Source of the DNA: an uncultured Opitutia bacterium
Lineage (GTDB): Bacteria; Verrucomicrobiota; Verrucomicrobiia; Opitutales; Opitutaceae
Length of the DNA: 64,000 bases
Direction of reading: 5' to 3'
Assembly: GCA_903872505.1 (NCBI GenBank)
Contig: CAIQKV010000044.1
Coordinates: 1-64,000 of the forward strand
Part shown: piece after piece, positions 1 to 11,734 of the stretch
Position numbering within the stretch: position 1 is the first letter of the stretch
Layout: each line of letters begins with the position of its first letter
Notes under the pieces: model-generated
What the model was told of the DNA's origin: nothing
The model's input: the letters and a program-made list of their open reading frames with translations, nothing else
The model's database searches: none
Translations under genes and position numbers: made by a program

Positions 1-1639
<1,639 letters not shown>

Positions 1640-1756
1640 GAATTAGGAGCGGACAAGGTAAAGAGCACTTGAGGCGAAATCAAGTGGCCACACCTTGGAT
1701 TTCAGACGGACAGTTACCACTTGGCGCGCCCGGCGATACCCGTTTAGTCGTCGGCG

Positions 1757-3739
1757 ATGGCCCAACCAAACCTCGAGCGACTGCTCCGCTGGTCCTGGCG
1801 CTGGGCCGGACTGGCGCTGTTGGTTGTCTGGGCGGGATGTGAAACCGACACGGTCAAGCCGCCGCCGAAGCGTTCGCCGCCAGCGAGCGTTGCGGCGCCC
1901 GCGCCGGACAGCCCGCGCGCCATCATCGAAAAACGACTGCAGGACAATGCGGCCGCTCAAGCCCGCGATATCGCCAAGATCTACGCGCACACGCCGGCAG
2001 ATCAGTATCCGGGCGCCAGGGCGTTGGGCTGGCAGCTGCTCTTTGAGGTGCTCGACAAGCCCTGGCAGCCGGTCGATTTCGAAACCGCCGTGCGGCACAA
2101 CCCGCTGTTCTGGCAGGCGGCGATCGAACTGGGTCCCCACGACGTCAGCCTGCCACTTCTCTACGCCTCGCTGGCGATTCTCGGGCGGGACTACGCCTCC
2201 GCTGCGCGCATCCTGACCGTGGCCCAGGCGGCCATGCCGTTGACCCCGACGATCCGCAAGACCTACGCCACGTCGGAATCACTGCTGAATTGCATGGGTC
2301 AGCTGCAGGTGACCGACGTTCCTTCGATTGAGAACATGGGCAAGACCGGCGATTGTGTGAGAGGCTTCTTCCATGTGTGGGCCCGCCTCCAAACCGATCC
2401 GGGCTGCCTCCAGTTGCAATATGCGCTGGTCGAGGTGGAGGCCCGATGGACCCAGCTGCTAATCTGGTCGACGACGACGGCCGAAGCGCAGGAAGCCCTC
2501 CTCGGCGAGAGGGTGATGGGACGAGCTGGACTGGCATCTGATTTTGAAAAGCAGATCACCAAGTCGGATCCGCTGTGGGCCACGGCGCTGAATGCGACGG
2601 CCAAGCAATGGCTGGGCAACGCCACCCTGCTCCAGAAGTGGACGCGGTGGTCCACTTATTGCGAGCCGGCCGACCTTCGCACCTTGGACGAATCCATCGA
2701 CTTCTACACGGCGGCTGGGCGCGGGGATCTCGCTTGGATGGTGTGGCGGAGCAAACGGGCAATGACCGGCATTGTCCCCGCGAGCGAGCTCACGCGCTGG
2801 ACGACTTGGAGCGGTGCGCTGCTTCCGCCGGCGGCCAACGCCGTGCTGATGGAGGCGAGCCGAAAGCCATCGGCGGGAAGCGGTTTGGTGCCCATCGCGG
2901 GCGAAGGCCCGAGCGAGGCATGGTCGGGCGACAAGGAGTTGCATCCCCTCGTGGCGATCAAGATCGAGCGGTATATCGCCATGATCGATGGGATCCTGCA
3001 AAACGCTCAGCGCGGTTCGGACAACGAGGCGCAGCTGCGGTTGTCCCGCGCTGAACAGCTTGCGGAGGTGCGCGCCTATTCCGGGGCCCAGCGGGAAATC
3101 GACCGCGCGATACAAATTCAAGGCGCATCCGAAAAGGCCATCAGGCTCCAAGCGGCGATGCTTTCAGACCAGGGCAAGTTCTCCGAGGCGGACAAGCTGT
3201 TTGAGGGTCTGCGTCAGAAGGCGACCCCGGCGCTGTCGACGGAATATCGTTACGGATTTCATCTGTACCGCCGGCAGGATTACGTGGCGGCGCGCGGGCA
3301 GTTCCATACCCTGGCAGACAAGGCAACGTGGGACGTCTCCATGGCCATCATGGCGGACTTGGCCGCCCGCCGGAGCGGAGGCCGGGAACTGGAGCTCTTG
3401 TCCCGCGCTGATTCGCACGCCTTGCCCGGTTCGTGGGACGAGGCGGGGCTGAACTACCTGCTGGGCAAAAAGTCTGAGCAGCAGCTGATTGACGCCACCC
3501 GGCGCGATTCGGAGTTCGAGATGCTGCGGCGGCAGTGCGAGGCCTACTACTGGCTCTCCCAGGTCGCGCTCGGCGAGCAGCGGCGGGACGATGCCGTGGC
3601 GTGGCTCCAGCGGTGCCTGAACACCGGATTCGCTGCCGACCTCATATACTGGCTGGCGCGAGACGAGCTGCAACGGCTCGCACCTGAAAAGGTGAAGGAC
3701 CGCGGACCGCCGAATTCCGATTGGGTGATCACTACGTAA
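1757..3739 (+). CDS. TPR-like predicted lipoprotein of unknown function
   Basis: N-terminus MAQPNLERLLRWSWRWAGLALLVVWAGC has a lipobox-like VWAGC; long helical repeat-like body. Confidence 0.6.
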   Translation: MAQPNLERLLRWSWRWAGLALLVVWAGCETDTVKPPPKRSPPASVAAPAPDSPRAIIEKRLQDNAAAQARDIAKIYAHTPADQYPGARALGWQLLFEVLDKPWQPVDFETAVRHNPLFWQAAIELGPHDVSLPLLYASLAILGRDYASAARILTVAQAAMPLTPTIRKTYATSESLLNCMGQLQVTDVPSIENMGKTGDCVRGFFHVWARLQTDPGCLQLQYALVEVEARWTQLLIWSTTTAEAQEALLGERVMGRAGLASDFEKQITKSDPLWATALNATAKQWLGNATLLQKWTRWSTYCEPADLRTLDESIDFYTAAGRGDLAWMVWRSKRAMTGIVPASELTRWTTWSGALLPPAANAVLMEASRKPSAGSGLVPIAGEGPSEAWSGDKELHPLVAIKIERYIAMIDGILQNAQRGSDNEAQLRLSRAEQLAEVRAYSGAQREIDRAIQIQGASEKAIRLQAAMLSDQGKFSEADKLFEGLRQKATPALSTEYRYGFHLYRRQDYVAARGQFHTLADKATWDVSMAIMADLAARRSGGRELELLSRADSHALPGSWDEAGLNYLLGKKSEQQLIDATRRDSEFEMLRRQCEAYYWLSQVALGEQRRDDAVAWLQRCLNTGFAADLIYWLARDELQRLAPEKVKDRGPPNSDWVITT

Positions 3740-3740
3740 C

Positions 3741-4448
3741 TCACCCGCCCAGATACGTGGCCTTGAGCTGGGGGTCGGTGCGGAGCTGCCTGCTGGGGCC
3801 GTGCATCACGATGCGGCCCGTCTCGAGCACGTAGGCCGAGCTGCTGACCTCGAGGGCGAGGTTGGCGTTCTGCTCGACGAGCAGGATGGTGATGCCGTGG
3901 TTCCGGTTAATCTCCACGATCTTCTCGAAGATGGTGCTGATCAGGCGCGGGGCGATGCCGAGCGAGGGCTCGTCCAGCATGAGGAACTTCGGGCTGCCCA
4001 TCAGGGCGCGGCCGATGGCGAGCATCTGCTGCTCGCCGCCGGACAGGGTGCCGGCCATCTGCTTGATCCGCTCCTTCAGGCGGGGAAAGATGCTGAACAC
4101 GTAGTCGCGGTTCTTCGCGATGAGCTCCTTGTCGTGCTGCAGGTAGGCGCCCATCGCGAGGTTCTCGTCGACGGTGAGGTTGGAGAAGATCATCCGGCCC
4201 TCGGGCACGTGGCAGAGCCCGCGGGCGACGATCTGGTGCGCGGGGAGCCGGGTGATGTCCGCGCCGAGAAACTCGATCCGCCCGGCCTTCGGGCGCAGCA
4301 GGCCGGAGATCGTGCGGAGGGTGGTGGTCTTGCCCGCGCCGTTGCCGCCGATGAGCGTGACGATCGCGCCCTGCTCGATCGTGAAGGAGATGCCGCCGAG
4401 CGCGGAGATGGCGCCGTAGCTGACGGAAAGGTCGGTGACGGTCAGCAT
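3741..4448 (-). CDS. livF: Branched-chain amino acid ABC transporter ATP-binding protein LivF
   Basis: Walker A GGNGAGKTTTLRTISG, signature LSGGEQQMLAIGRAL, LivF-type LVEQNANLALEVSSSAYVLETGRI. Confidence 0.93.
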   Translation of the reverse strand: MLTVTDLSVSYGAISALGGISFTIEQGAIVTLIGGNGAGKTTTLRTISGLLRPKAGRIEFLGADITRLPAHQIVARGLCHVPEGRMIFSNLTVDENLAMGAYLQHDKELIAKNRDYVFSIFPRLKERIKQMAGTLSGGEQQMLAIGRALMGSPKFLMLDEPSLGIAPRLISTIFEKIVEINRNHGITILLVEQNANLALEVSSSAYVLETGRIVMHGPSRQLRTDPQLKATYLGG

Positions 4449-4450
4449 GC

Positions 4451-5242
4451 TCAGTGGTGCGCAAGGCTCTTCGTGTGGTCCTCGCCCAGGTAGGCCTCGA
4501 TGACCTTCGGGTCGCTTTGGATCGCGGCGGGGTCGCCCTCGGCGATCTTCACGCCGTAGTCGAGGACCGCGATGCGCTGGCAGACGCCCATGACCACCTT
4601 CATCGAGTGCTCGACGAGCAGGATGGAGAGGTTGAACTGCTTCTGGATCTGCTGGATCAGGCGGACGAGCTCGACCTTCTCGGTCGGGTTCATGCCGGCG
4701 GCGGGCTCGTCGAGCAGGAGGAGCCGCGGCTTGGTCGCGAGGCAGCGGACGATCTCGAGCCGGCGCTGCTCGCCGTAGGGAAGGCTCCTGGCGGGGGCGT
4801 CGCGGAAGCGCCGCAGGTTGAAGATGTCCAGCAGCTCCTCGGCGTTCCGGGTGATCGCCGCCTCATCGGCGCGGAAGGCGCGGAGCCGGAGGAGGGTGTG
4901 CAGCGGGTTGGTGCCGCGGTGGAGGTTGCAGGCGACGCGGACGTTGTCGAAGACCGAGAGGCTGCCGAAGAGGCGGATGTTCTGGAAGGTGCGGGCGATG
5001 CCGCACTCGACGATCTCGTTGACCGCGAGGCCGGCGAGGTCGCGGCCGGCGAACGTGACCGTGCCCTCGGACGGCGGGTACACGCCGGTGATGACGTTGA
5101 AGACGGTGGTCTTCCCCGCGCCGTTGGGGCCGATGAGCCCGCAGAGTTCGCCCTCGCCGACCGTGAAATCCACGCCGTTGACGGCGGTGAGCCCGCCGAA
5201 ACGGACCGTGGTCTGGTCCAGCTGGAGAAGGGAGGCGGCCAT
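4451..5242 (-). CDS. livG: Branched-chain amino acid ABC transporter ATP-binding protein LivG
   Basis: GPNGAGKTTVFNVITGVYPPSEG, LPYGEQRRLEIVRCLATKPRLLLLDEPAAGMNPTE. Confidence 0.93.
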   Translation of the reverse strand: MAASLLQLDQTTVRFGGLTAVNGVDFTVGEGELCGLIGPNGAGKTTVFNVITGVYPPSEGTVTFAGRDLAGLAVNEIVECGIARTFQNIRLFGSLSVFDNVRVACNLHRGTNPLHTLLRLRAFRADEAAITRNAEELLDIFNLRRFRDAPARSLPYGEQRRLEIVRCLATKPRLLLLDEPAAGMNPTEKVELVRLIQQIQKQFNLSILLVEHSMKVVMGVCQRIAVLDYGVKIAEGDPAAIQSDPKVIEAYLGEDHTKSLAHH

Positions 5243-6186
5243 CAGACCCGGGCCTTTCCGAACTTGAAGTTAAACAGGCCCTGGGGCCGGGAGAGCATCA
5301 GCACGATCAGCAGGAAGGAGTAGAGCACCATGCGGTACTCGGCGACGGGCCGCAGGACCTCGGGGAGCAGCGTGAGCAGGATGGCGGCGAGGATGACGCC
5401 GACCGTGTTGCCCATGCCGCCGAGGATGACCATGACGACGATCTCGATCGACTTGGTGAAGTCGAAGCCGGTGGGCGTGATGGTGAGCTTGAAGTGGCCG
5501 TAGAGCCCGCCCGCGATGCCCGCGAAAAACGCGCCGATCACAAAGGCGACGATCTTGTAGCGCGTGGTGTTGAGCCCGACGGCCTCGGCGGCGATCTCGT
5601 CGTCATGGGTGGCGAGGAAGCCGCGGCCGTAGGTGGAGTGGACGAGGCAGGTGACGACGAAGACCGTGAGGGCGACGAAGGCGAGGACCCAGAAGATCGA
5701 GGTGTACGCCGGGATGCCGTTCAGGCCGAGCGCGCCGCCGAGCGACTCCACGTTCTGGAACGTCACGCGGATGATCTCGCCGAACCCGAGGGTGACCAGC
5801 GCGAGGTAGTCGCCCTTGAGCCGGAGCGAGGGCACGCCGACGAGCAGGCCGGCGAGGGCGGCGCTCAGGCCGCCGGCCAGGAGCGCGACGAGAAAGAGCC
5901 CGCCCTCCTGCAGCGCCGTGCCGCCGTCCTCGCCGAACAGCCGCGGCGCGAGGTACATCGAGACCGCCGCGGAGAGGTAGGCGCCGACGGACATGAAGCC
6001 CGCGTGGCCGAGCGAGAACTGGCCGGTGTAGCCGTTCACAAGGTTGAGCGAGACGGCGAGGATGACGTTGATGCCGATGCCGATGAGGACGTCGAGGTAG
6101 TAGGGATTGATCGAGTCCGAGAAATGCTGGACGCCGAAGGCCACGAGCAGGGCGGCGAGGAGGGCGAGGTGCGGTTTCGGGGGCAT
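5242..6186 (-). CDS. livM: Branched-chain amino acid ABC transporter permease LivM
   Basis: MPPKPHLALLAALLVAFGVQHF... LNLVNGYTGQFSLGHAGFMSVGAYLSA. Start moved in from the track's 6387, which overlaps livH. Confidence 0.92.
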   Translation of the reverse strand: MPPKPHLALLAALLVAFGVQHFSDSINPYYLDVLIGIGINVILAVSLNLVNGYTGQFSLGHAGFMSVGAYLSAAVSMYLAPRLFGEDGGTALQEGGLFLVALLAGGLSAALAGLLVGVPSLRLKGDYLALVTLGFGEIIRVTFQNVESLGGALGLNGIPAYTSIFWVLAFVALTVFVVTCLVHSTYGRGFLATHDDEIAAEAVGLNTTRYKIVAFVIGAFFAGIAGGLYGHFKLTITPTGFDFTKSIEIVVMVILGGMGNTVGVILAAILLTLLPEVLRPVAEYRMVLYSFLLIVLMLSRPQGLFNFKFGKARV

Positions 6187-6205
6187 GGGGCGCGGCCGCG
6201 GGGCG

Positions 6206-7096
6206 TCAGACTTTCTCCACCGTGAACTTGCCGAGCAGGCCGGCGGGACGGAACAGGAGGATGATGATGAGGATCGCGAAGGCGATGGCGTCCTTGTAGG
6301 TGGACCACTCGCTGCCGGCCACGAAGGTCTCGACCGTGCCGAGGATGAGGCCGCCGAGCGCGGCGCCGGGGATGTTGCCGATGCCACCGAGGATGGCGGC
6401 GACGAAGGCCTTGAGGCCGGGCATCACGCCCATCAGCGGGTCGATCGACGGGTAGTTGAGCGCGTAGAGGATGCCGCCGGCGGCCGCGAGCGCCGAGCCG
6501 AGGCCGAAGGTGAAGGAGATGACGACGTCGTTGTTCACCCCCATGAGGACGGCGGCCTTGGGGTTGAGCGAGACGGCGCGCATCGCGGTGCCGATCTTGG
6601 TCCGGTAGACGATGAACTGGAGGACCACCATCAGCACGACCGAGACGGCGATGACGATGAGCTGGTTGCTGGAGACGATGACGCCGCCCAGCGAGAAACT
6701 CCGGACCGGGAAGACCGCGGGGAAGTTGCGCGGCGCGGCGCCGAAGAAGACCTGGCCGGTGTACTCCAGCAGGAGCGAGACGCCGATGGCGGTGATCAGG
6801 ACATTGAGCGTGGGCGCGCCGCGGAGCGGGCGGTAGGCCAGCCGCTCAATCGTCATGCCGAGGAGGGCGCAGCCGACCATGGCCGCGCCCAGCACGGCGA
6901 GGCCGCCCCAGAGCGTGTGCTCGGGGACGAGCTTGCCCATGTAGTAGCCGATGAAGGCGCCGACCATGAAGACGTCCGAGTGGGCAAAGTTGATGAAGCG
7001 CAGCACGCCGTAGACCATGGTGTAGCCGAGCGCGATGAGCGCATAGATCGCGCCGAGCGAGAGGCCGTTCAGGAGCTGTTGGAGGAGTTCGGACAA
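6206..7096 (-). CDS. livH: Branched-chain amino acid ABC transporter permease LivH
   Basis: MSELLQQLLNGLSLGAIYALIALGYTMVYGVLRFINFAHSDVFMVGAFIGYY. Confidence 0.93.
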   Translation of the reverse strand: MSELLQQLLNGLSLGAIYALIALGYTMVYGVLRFINFAHSDVFMVGAFIGYYMGKLVPEHTLWGGLAVLGAAMVGCALLGMTIERLAYRPLRGAPTLNVLITAIGVSLLLEYTGQVFFGAAPRNFPAVFPVRSFSLGGVIVSSNQLIVIAVSVVLMVVLQFIVYRTKIGTAMRAVSLNPKAAVLMGVNNDVVISFTFGLGSALAAAGGILYALNYPSIDPLMGVMPGLKAFVAAILGGIGNIPGAALGGLILGTVETFVAGSEWSTYKDAIAFAILIIILLFRPAGLLGKFTVEKV

Positions 7097-7228
7097 GCGG
7101 GAGGGGGACAGAGTTGAAAGGCCGGCCGGCGCGGGTCAATCGCCGCGTTCATCCCGCCGGCACGCGCGCGGGGAAGACCCCGGCGCCGGGGGTGGGGCGG
7201 CACGCGGGGCGGGACCGGGCCGCTCGCG

Positions 7229-8359
7229 TCAGGGGGTGATGGTCTCGACGAACTTGAACTCGCCATCCTTGACCGTGATGACCACGGCGGACTTGGTGGC
7301 GTTGCGGTGCGCGTCGATCGTGGTGCGGCCCGTGACGCCGTCGAAATTCCTGGTGGCGGCGATGGCCGCCCGGAGCTTGATGTGGTCGGTCGTGCCGGCG
7401 CGCTTGATGGCGTCGGCCAGGACCATGACGGAGTCGTAGCCGAGCGCGGCCATCGCGTCCGGGGTTTCGTCCGCGTAGCGGGCGCGGAATTTCTTCACGA
7501 AGCCCTGCACGCCGGGGGAGCTGCTCTCCGGGGAGTAGTGGGTCGAATAATAGGTGCCCTCGACGGCCTTGCCGCCGATCTCGATGAGCTGCGGGGCCTC
7601 CCAGCCGTCACCGCCGAAGAGGGGGCAGTTCAACTCGAGTTCCCGGGCCTGCTTCGAGATGAGCGCCGCCTCGGTGTAGTAGCCGGGCACGAAGATCCCG
7701 TCGACGCCCGCGGCCTTGACGGCGGTGAGCTGGGCCTTGAAGTCCTTGTCGCCCTCCGAGTATTTCTGCTCGATCGTGATCGTGCCCCCCATGGCCGCGA
7801 AGGTCTCCTTGAAGTACTTGGCGAGGTCGACGCTGTAGGCCGAGGAAACCGAGGTGAGGAGCGCGACCTTCTGCAGGTGGAGGCTGTTGCGGGCGAACTT
7901 CGCCATCACGGTGCCCTGGAACGGGTCGATGAAACACACGCGGAAGATGTAGCTGCCCATTTCCGTCACGCGCTTGTTGGTGGAGGAGGGCGAGATCATC
8001 GGGATCTTGCCGGCCTGCGCGATGGGCGCGGCCTCCAGCGAGCGGCCCGAGGCCACCTCGCCGAGGAGGGCGACGACCTGGTCGCGGGAGATGAGCTTCT
8101 TGACGATGGTGGCGGACTCGCCCTGCTTCGACTGGTTGTCCTCGGTGAGGAGCTCGAATTGGCGGCCGAGCACGCCGCCGGTGGCATTGAGCTCCTCGAT
8201 GGCGAGGAGGGTGCCCTTGTGGGAGGACTGGCCGAAGGCGGCCTCCTTGCCGGTGAGCGAGGCGAACTCGCCGACCTTGATGGGTGCCTGCGCGAGGGCG
8301 GAGCCGGCCACGGCCGCGGCGAACACCGGCAGCAGGAGGGTGGAAAGGGCTTTGGTCAT
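7229..8359 (-). CDS. livK: ABC transporter substrate-binding protein, LivK type
   Basis: Signal peptide MTKALSTLLLPVFAAAVAGSALAQAPIKVGEFASLTGKEAAFGQSSHKGTLLAIEELNATGGVLG; start chosen inside the track ORF 7229..9898. Confidence 0.9.
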   Translation of the reverse strand: MTKALSTLLLPVFAAAVAGSALAQAPIKVGEFASLTGKEAAFGQSSHKGTLLAIEELNATGGVLGRQFELLTEDNQSKQGESATIVKKLISRDQVVALLGEVASGRSLEAAPIAQAGKIPMISPSSTNKRVTEMGSYIFRVCFIDPFQGTVMAKFARNSLHLQKVALLTSVSSAYSVDLAKYFKETFAAMGGTITIEQKYSEGDKDFKAQLTAVKAAGVDGIFVPGYYTEAALISKQARELELNCPLFGGDGWEAPQLIEIGGKAVEGTYYSTHYSPESSSPGVQGFVKKFRARYADETPDAMAALGYDSVMVLADAIKRAGTTDHIKLRAAIAATRNFDGVTGRTTIDAHRNATKSAVVITVKDGEFKFVETITP

Positions 8360-8503
8360 GAAAAAACAGGAAGGGGGTTGAAGGGCCGCGGAAGCAAAGG
8401 GGTGCCGGGGGGCCTTTTCAACCCATCTGTTCGGCGCGGCGGCGGCGGCGGGCGGGCGGTTTGGGTTTTGCTTTCGCGCCCGTGCGGGGTATGACCGGCG
8501 GGG

Positions 8504-9616
8504 TTGAACACCTACGACCGACACCTGCTGCGCGAATGGCTGACGATCCTCGGGCTCGTGCTGGCCGCGACCATCGGGCTGATGCTGGTGCAGGTCCTGT
8601 ACGACGACTTCCGCACGCTGCGCGACCTCGGGGCGCGCGGGGTGGACATGTGGATGTACTTCTTCGTGACGATGCCGAGCTTCCTCGCGGTCGTGCTGCC
8701 GCTCGCGCTGCTCCTCTCCCTGCTGTACGTGCTGGGCAAGCTCCACCGGGCGAACGAATTTACCGCGCTGCGCGCCGCCGGGGTGGGCCTGCTGCGCATC
8801 ACGGCGCCGCTGTGGCTGGTCGGGGTGCTGGCCTGCGGGCTCTCGTGGTGGCTCAATTCCACCGTGGTGCCCTGGTCGGTGGAGACCTCGCGCGAGCTGC
8901 GCAACAACCTGGATTTCCGCCGGCAGGCCCGGACCATGGCGGCTGACCGCATCGGCGCCGTGGACAGCGTGGCCTTCAACAACCCCCGGGCGCGGCGCAT
9001 GTGGTTTTTCAACCGGTACAGCCAGGTGCTGCACCGGGGCTTCGGCGTGACGGTGTCCGAGCTCGACGGCCGGCGCCGGGAAGTGACGCGGCTCGCCGCG
9101 ACCGAGGCGTTTCCGAACCCGGGCGGCGGGGGCTGGACCTTCAAGGACGGCCGCGAGCTGACGTTCAATCCCGAGACCGGCGAGCTGCTCGGCACCGCCC
9201 CGTTTGCCGAGAAGGTCGTGCCGGGATATCACGAGGACCCGAAGCTGATGCTGCTCATCGACCGCCGGCCGGTCGACCTGTCGTTCTTTGAACTGCGGCA
9301 GCTGATTGACTACTTCGAATCCGAGGAGAGCCCGAAGGTCACGCCCTACGCGGTGCGCTATTACAGCCTGATCGCGGACACGCTCGGGCCGCTGATCGTC
9401 ATCGCGATCGCCATCCCGTTTGCCGTCACCGGTGTGCGCGTGAATCCCGCCGTGGGCGTGTCGAAGTCCTTCGGGTTGTTCTTCCTCTACTATGTCTTTA
9501 CCAACATCGCGGCGTCGCTGGCGACCAAGCAGCTGATCGATCCCGTGCTGGCGGCCTGGCTGCCGAACCTCGGCATGATCCTGCTGGCGGGGTGGCTGTT
9601 CAGCAAGCTGCGCTGA
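8504..9616 (+). CDS. lptG: LptF/LptG family LPS export permease
   Basis: MNTYDRHLLREWLTILGLVLAATIGLMLVQVLYDDFRTL... PSFLAVVLPLALLLSLLYVLGKLHRANEFTALRAAGV; TTG start. Confidence 0.85.
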   Translation: MNTYDRHLLREWLTILGLVLAATIGLMLVQVLYDDFRTLRDLGARGVDMWMYFFVTMPSFLAVVLPLALLLSLLYVLGKLHRANEFTALRAAGVGLLRITAPLWLVGVLACGLSWWLNSTVVPWSVETSRELRNNLDFRRQARTMAADRIGAVDSVAFNNPRARRMWFFNRYSQVLHRGFGVTVSELDGRRREVTRLAATEAFPNPGGGGWTFKDGRELTFNPETGELLGTAPFAEKVVPGYHEDPKLMLLIDRRPVDLSFFELRQLIDYFESEESPKVTPYAVRYYSLIADTLGPLIVIAIAIPFAVTGVRVNPAVGVSKSFGLFFLYYVFTNIAASLATKQLIDPVLAAWLPNLGMILLAGWLFSKLR

Positions 9617-9708
9617 GCGGGGAACGCGTCGGGCCCGGATTGGAGCCGCGGCGCCCCCGCCGCGGATGGGTCTAGGACGCGGCGAAGGCGCCGCATCCCC
9701 AACAAGCC

Positions 9709-9730
9709 AGCGCGTTGGAGACAACGCGTT
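9709..9730. repeat. Short hairpin repeat (cgcgttg-gaga-caacgcg)
   Basis: agCGCGTTGgagaCAACGCGtt between lptG and dgkA. Confidence 0.55.
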
Positions 9731-9738
9731 CCAGCTGC

Positions 9739-10191
9739 TCAGCCGACGAGGCGGCGCCACACGGCGTTGCTCGGCCACAGCAGGATGGTCCACACGACGA
9801 TGCAGTTGATGTAGCTGAGAAAGACGGCGGCGCTCGCCATGTCCTTGATGCGCTTGGCCAGCGGGTGCTGCTCGGGCCGGAGGTAGTCGATGACCCACTC
9901 GATGGCGGAGTTGAGCAGCTCGACGATGAGGATGAGAATGAGCGAGGCGATCATCAGCGCGGTCGAGACCGCGTTGACCGGCAGGATGATGGCGAAGGGG
10001 ACGAGCAGGAGGGCGAAGATCAGGTCCTCGCGGAACGAGGGCTCATGCTTCACCGCCGCGAAGAACCCCTCGACGGAATAGCGGACCGACGAGAAGAAAT
10101 TGTGAAAGCTGCGCCGCTTGGGCTCGGGGGTCTCGGCGGGAGGGGCCACGGCGGCAACGCTAGGCGCCGCGCCGGCGGGGCGGAAGCGCAT
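9739..10191 (-). CDS. dgkA: Diacylglycerol kinase DgkA family
   Basis: SVEGFFAAVKHEPSFREDLIFALLLVPFAI...ELLNSAIEWVIDYL...KRIKDMASAAVFLS. Confidence 0.92.
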   Translation of the reverse strand: MRFRPAGAAPSVAAVAPPAETPEPKRRSFHNFFSSVRYSVEGFFAAVKHEPSFREDLIFALLLVPFAIILPVNAVSTALMIASLILILIVELLNSAIEWVIDYLRPEQHPLAKRIKDMASAAVFLSYINCIVVWTILLWPSNAVWRRLVG

Positions 10192-10224
10192 TCTTGCGCG
10201 CCGCGAAAATCCCGCCCGCCCGGG

Positions 10225-10935
10225 TCAGGGCGTCGCTGGCACCGGCGCCGGCGCCGCGGTCGGGGCGGGAGTGACCGGGCGGAGGGTGAGGATCTTCGTC
10301 TCGGTCTTGCCGCCGACACGCAGCGTGATCGTCACGGGCACGGTGTAGGTGTCCAACCCGAGCAGGGATTCCATGGGGTCGGGCTCGGCGGATTTGCCCG
10401 GCTCGAGCACCAGCCGGTCGGGGCGGATGGCAAAGTTTCCGAGGACCGAGTCGAGGTCGCGCACTTCCACGATCACAGTTTCCGGGCCCGTGTTCTCGAG
10501 CCGCAGCCGCAGCATCGCGGGCGGCATCTCGCTCTCGCCGTGATGCACGGGCACCTCCGCAATGCTGCCCACGTCCGTGGCGCCCAGTCTTTCATTGCCC
10601 TCGTAGGAACCGAAGGAAGGCTCACCGCCCATGCCGCCCCGGTTGCCACTGCCGCCGGTGAGGCTGGTCCCTCCGCCGTGGTGGCCGCCCCCGTGCCGGC
10701 TGCTCCCGCCGCCGCGGCTGCCACCCCGCTCATCCGGGGAGACGTCGAGGCCACCCAAGGTGAGTTTGACTCCCACCTGGCCGCCAAAAAAAGTGTCGCT
10801 GGCGGCCATGGGCGGCACGGAGTGACGGGCCTCCTCCCGCATGGCCCGGCGGTCGGGGCCGGTATCGCAGCCGGCGAACAGCAGGACGGCGAGAACCGGC
10901 CAGGATGCGCGCAAAAGCAGGGAGGCGGGTTTCAT
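10225..10935 (-). CDS. Predicted lipoprotein with Gly/Ser/His-rich linker
   Basis: MKPASLLLRASWPVLAVLLFAGC lipobox; internal RGGSRGGGSSRHGGGHHGGGTSLTGGSGNRGGMGG. Confidence 0.6.
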   Translation of the reverse strand: MKPASLLLRASWPVLAVLLFAGCDTGPDRRAMREEARHSVPPMAASDTFFGGQVGVKLTLGGLDVSPDERGGSRGGGSSRHGGGHHGGGTSLTGGSGNRGGMGGEPSFGSYEGNERLGATDVGSIAEVPVHHGESEMPPAMLRLRLENTGPETVIVEVRDLDSVLGNFAIRPDRLVLEPGKSAEPDPMESLLGLDTYTVPVTITLRVGGKTETKILTLRPVTPAPTAAPAPVPATP

Positions 10936-10993
10936 GGGTAGTGTTCAGACGTGCGGCGCCCGCGAATGTTTCATCAAACCGCGCCGGGGCCGG

Positions 10994-11611
10994 TCAGCTC
11001 CAGCTCCAATTGAAGCTGACGCTGATGCGCTCGGCGGCGACCGGGTTGGCGGCGACCTCGTGCCGGAGCCAGCTCTCGAAGAGGACGACATCGCCCGCCC
11101 GGGCCGGGTAGGTGACATGCGCGCGGTGGGCGGGCCGGGCGGTGGCGAGCCGCGGCGGGGCGGCCATGAACTTGCTGAGGCGCGGATCCTCGAATTTCAG
11201 GCCGGAGCAGCCGGGCGGGGTGGCGACGTAGTACGTGCCGCTGATGAACGACAGGGGATGCAGGTGCAGCGAGTGCGCCGCCCCCGGCGGCATGATGTTC
11301 ACCCAGCAGTCGGACATCCGCACCGTGCGGCCGCGCAGGTCCAGGTCGAGGGCGCGGGCGAAGGCGCGCACATGCCGCGTCAGTTTTTGCTCGAGCCCGG
11401 TGAACGTGCTGGAAAAGCGGTGGAGCTCGTTCATCGAGGCGTAGCTCGTGTAGCCGCCCGGGTAGTTCTTCGCCGACCAGCGCCGGCCCGCGGCGTCAAA
11501 CTCGCGCAGGCGCCGGCATTCGTCGGCGAGCTCCGCATTGAAGCGCGCCAGCCCGGCGGACTGCAGCGGCGCGCGGTAGATGAGCGTGGGAAACCAGGAT
11601 CGGACGGGCAT
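10994..11611 (-). CDS. TIGR02466-like putative 2OG-Fe(II) oxygenase
   Basis: SDCWVNIMPPGAAHSLHLHPLSFISGTYYVATPPGCSGLKFEDPR ... GDVVLFESWLRHEVAAN ERISVSFNW. Confidence 0.8.
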   Translation of the reverse strand: MPVRSWFPTLIYRAPLQSAGLARFNAELADECRRLREFDAAGRRWSAKNYPGGYTSYASMNELHRFSSTFTGLEQKLTRHVRAFARALDLDLRGRTVRMSDCWVNIMPPGAAHSLHLHPLSFISGTYYVATPPGCSGLKFEDPRLSKFMAAPPRLATARPAHRAHVTYPARAGDVVLFESWLRHEVAANPVAAERISVSFNWSWS

Positions 11612-11734
11612 GGCGGGAAGTGTGGACGGCGGGGACGGCCCCAGTTTCGCCCGCGGCGACGGCGCGGCAACGGTGAAAGTTCACGGCGATTTGGCTTCGC
11701 CCGGTCCGCGGCGGGGTTAACGGTGTCGCGCGTG

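Noticed and set aside
7229-9898. 889-aa ORF including LivK
   Set aside because: N-terminal ~500 residues are antisense to lptG; the signal peptide at 8359 marks the real start.
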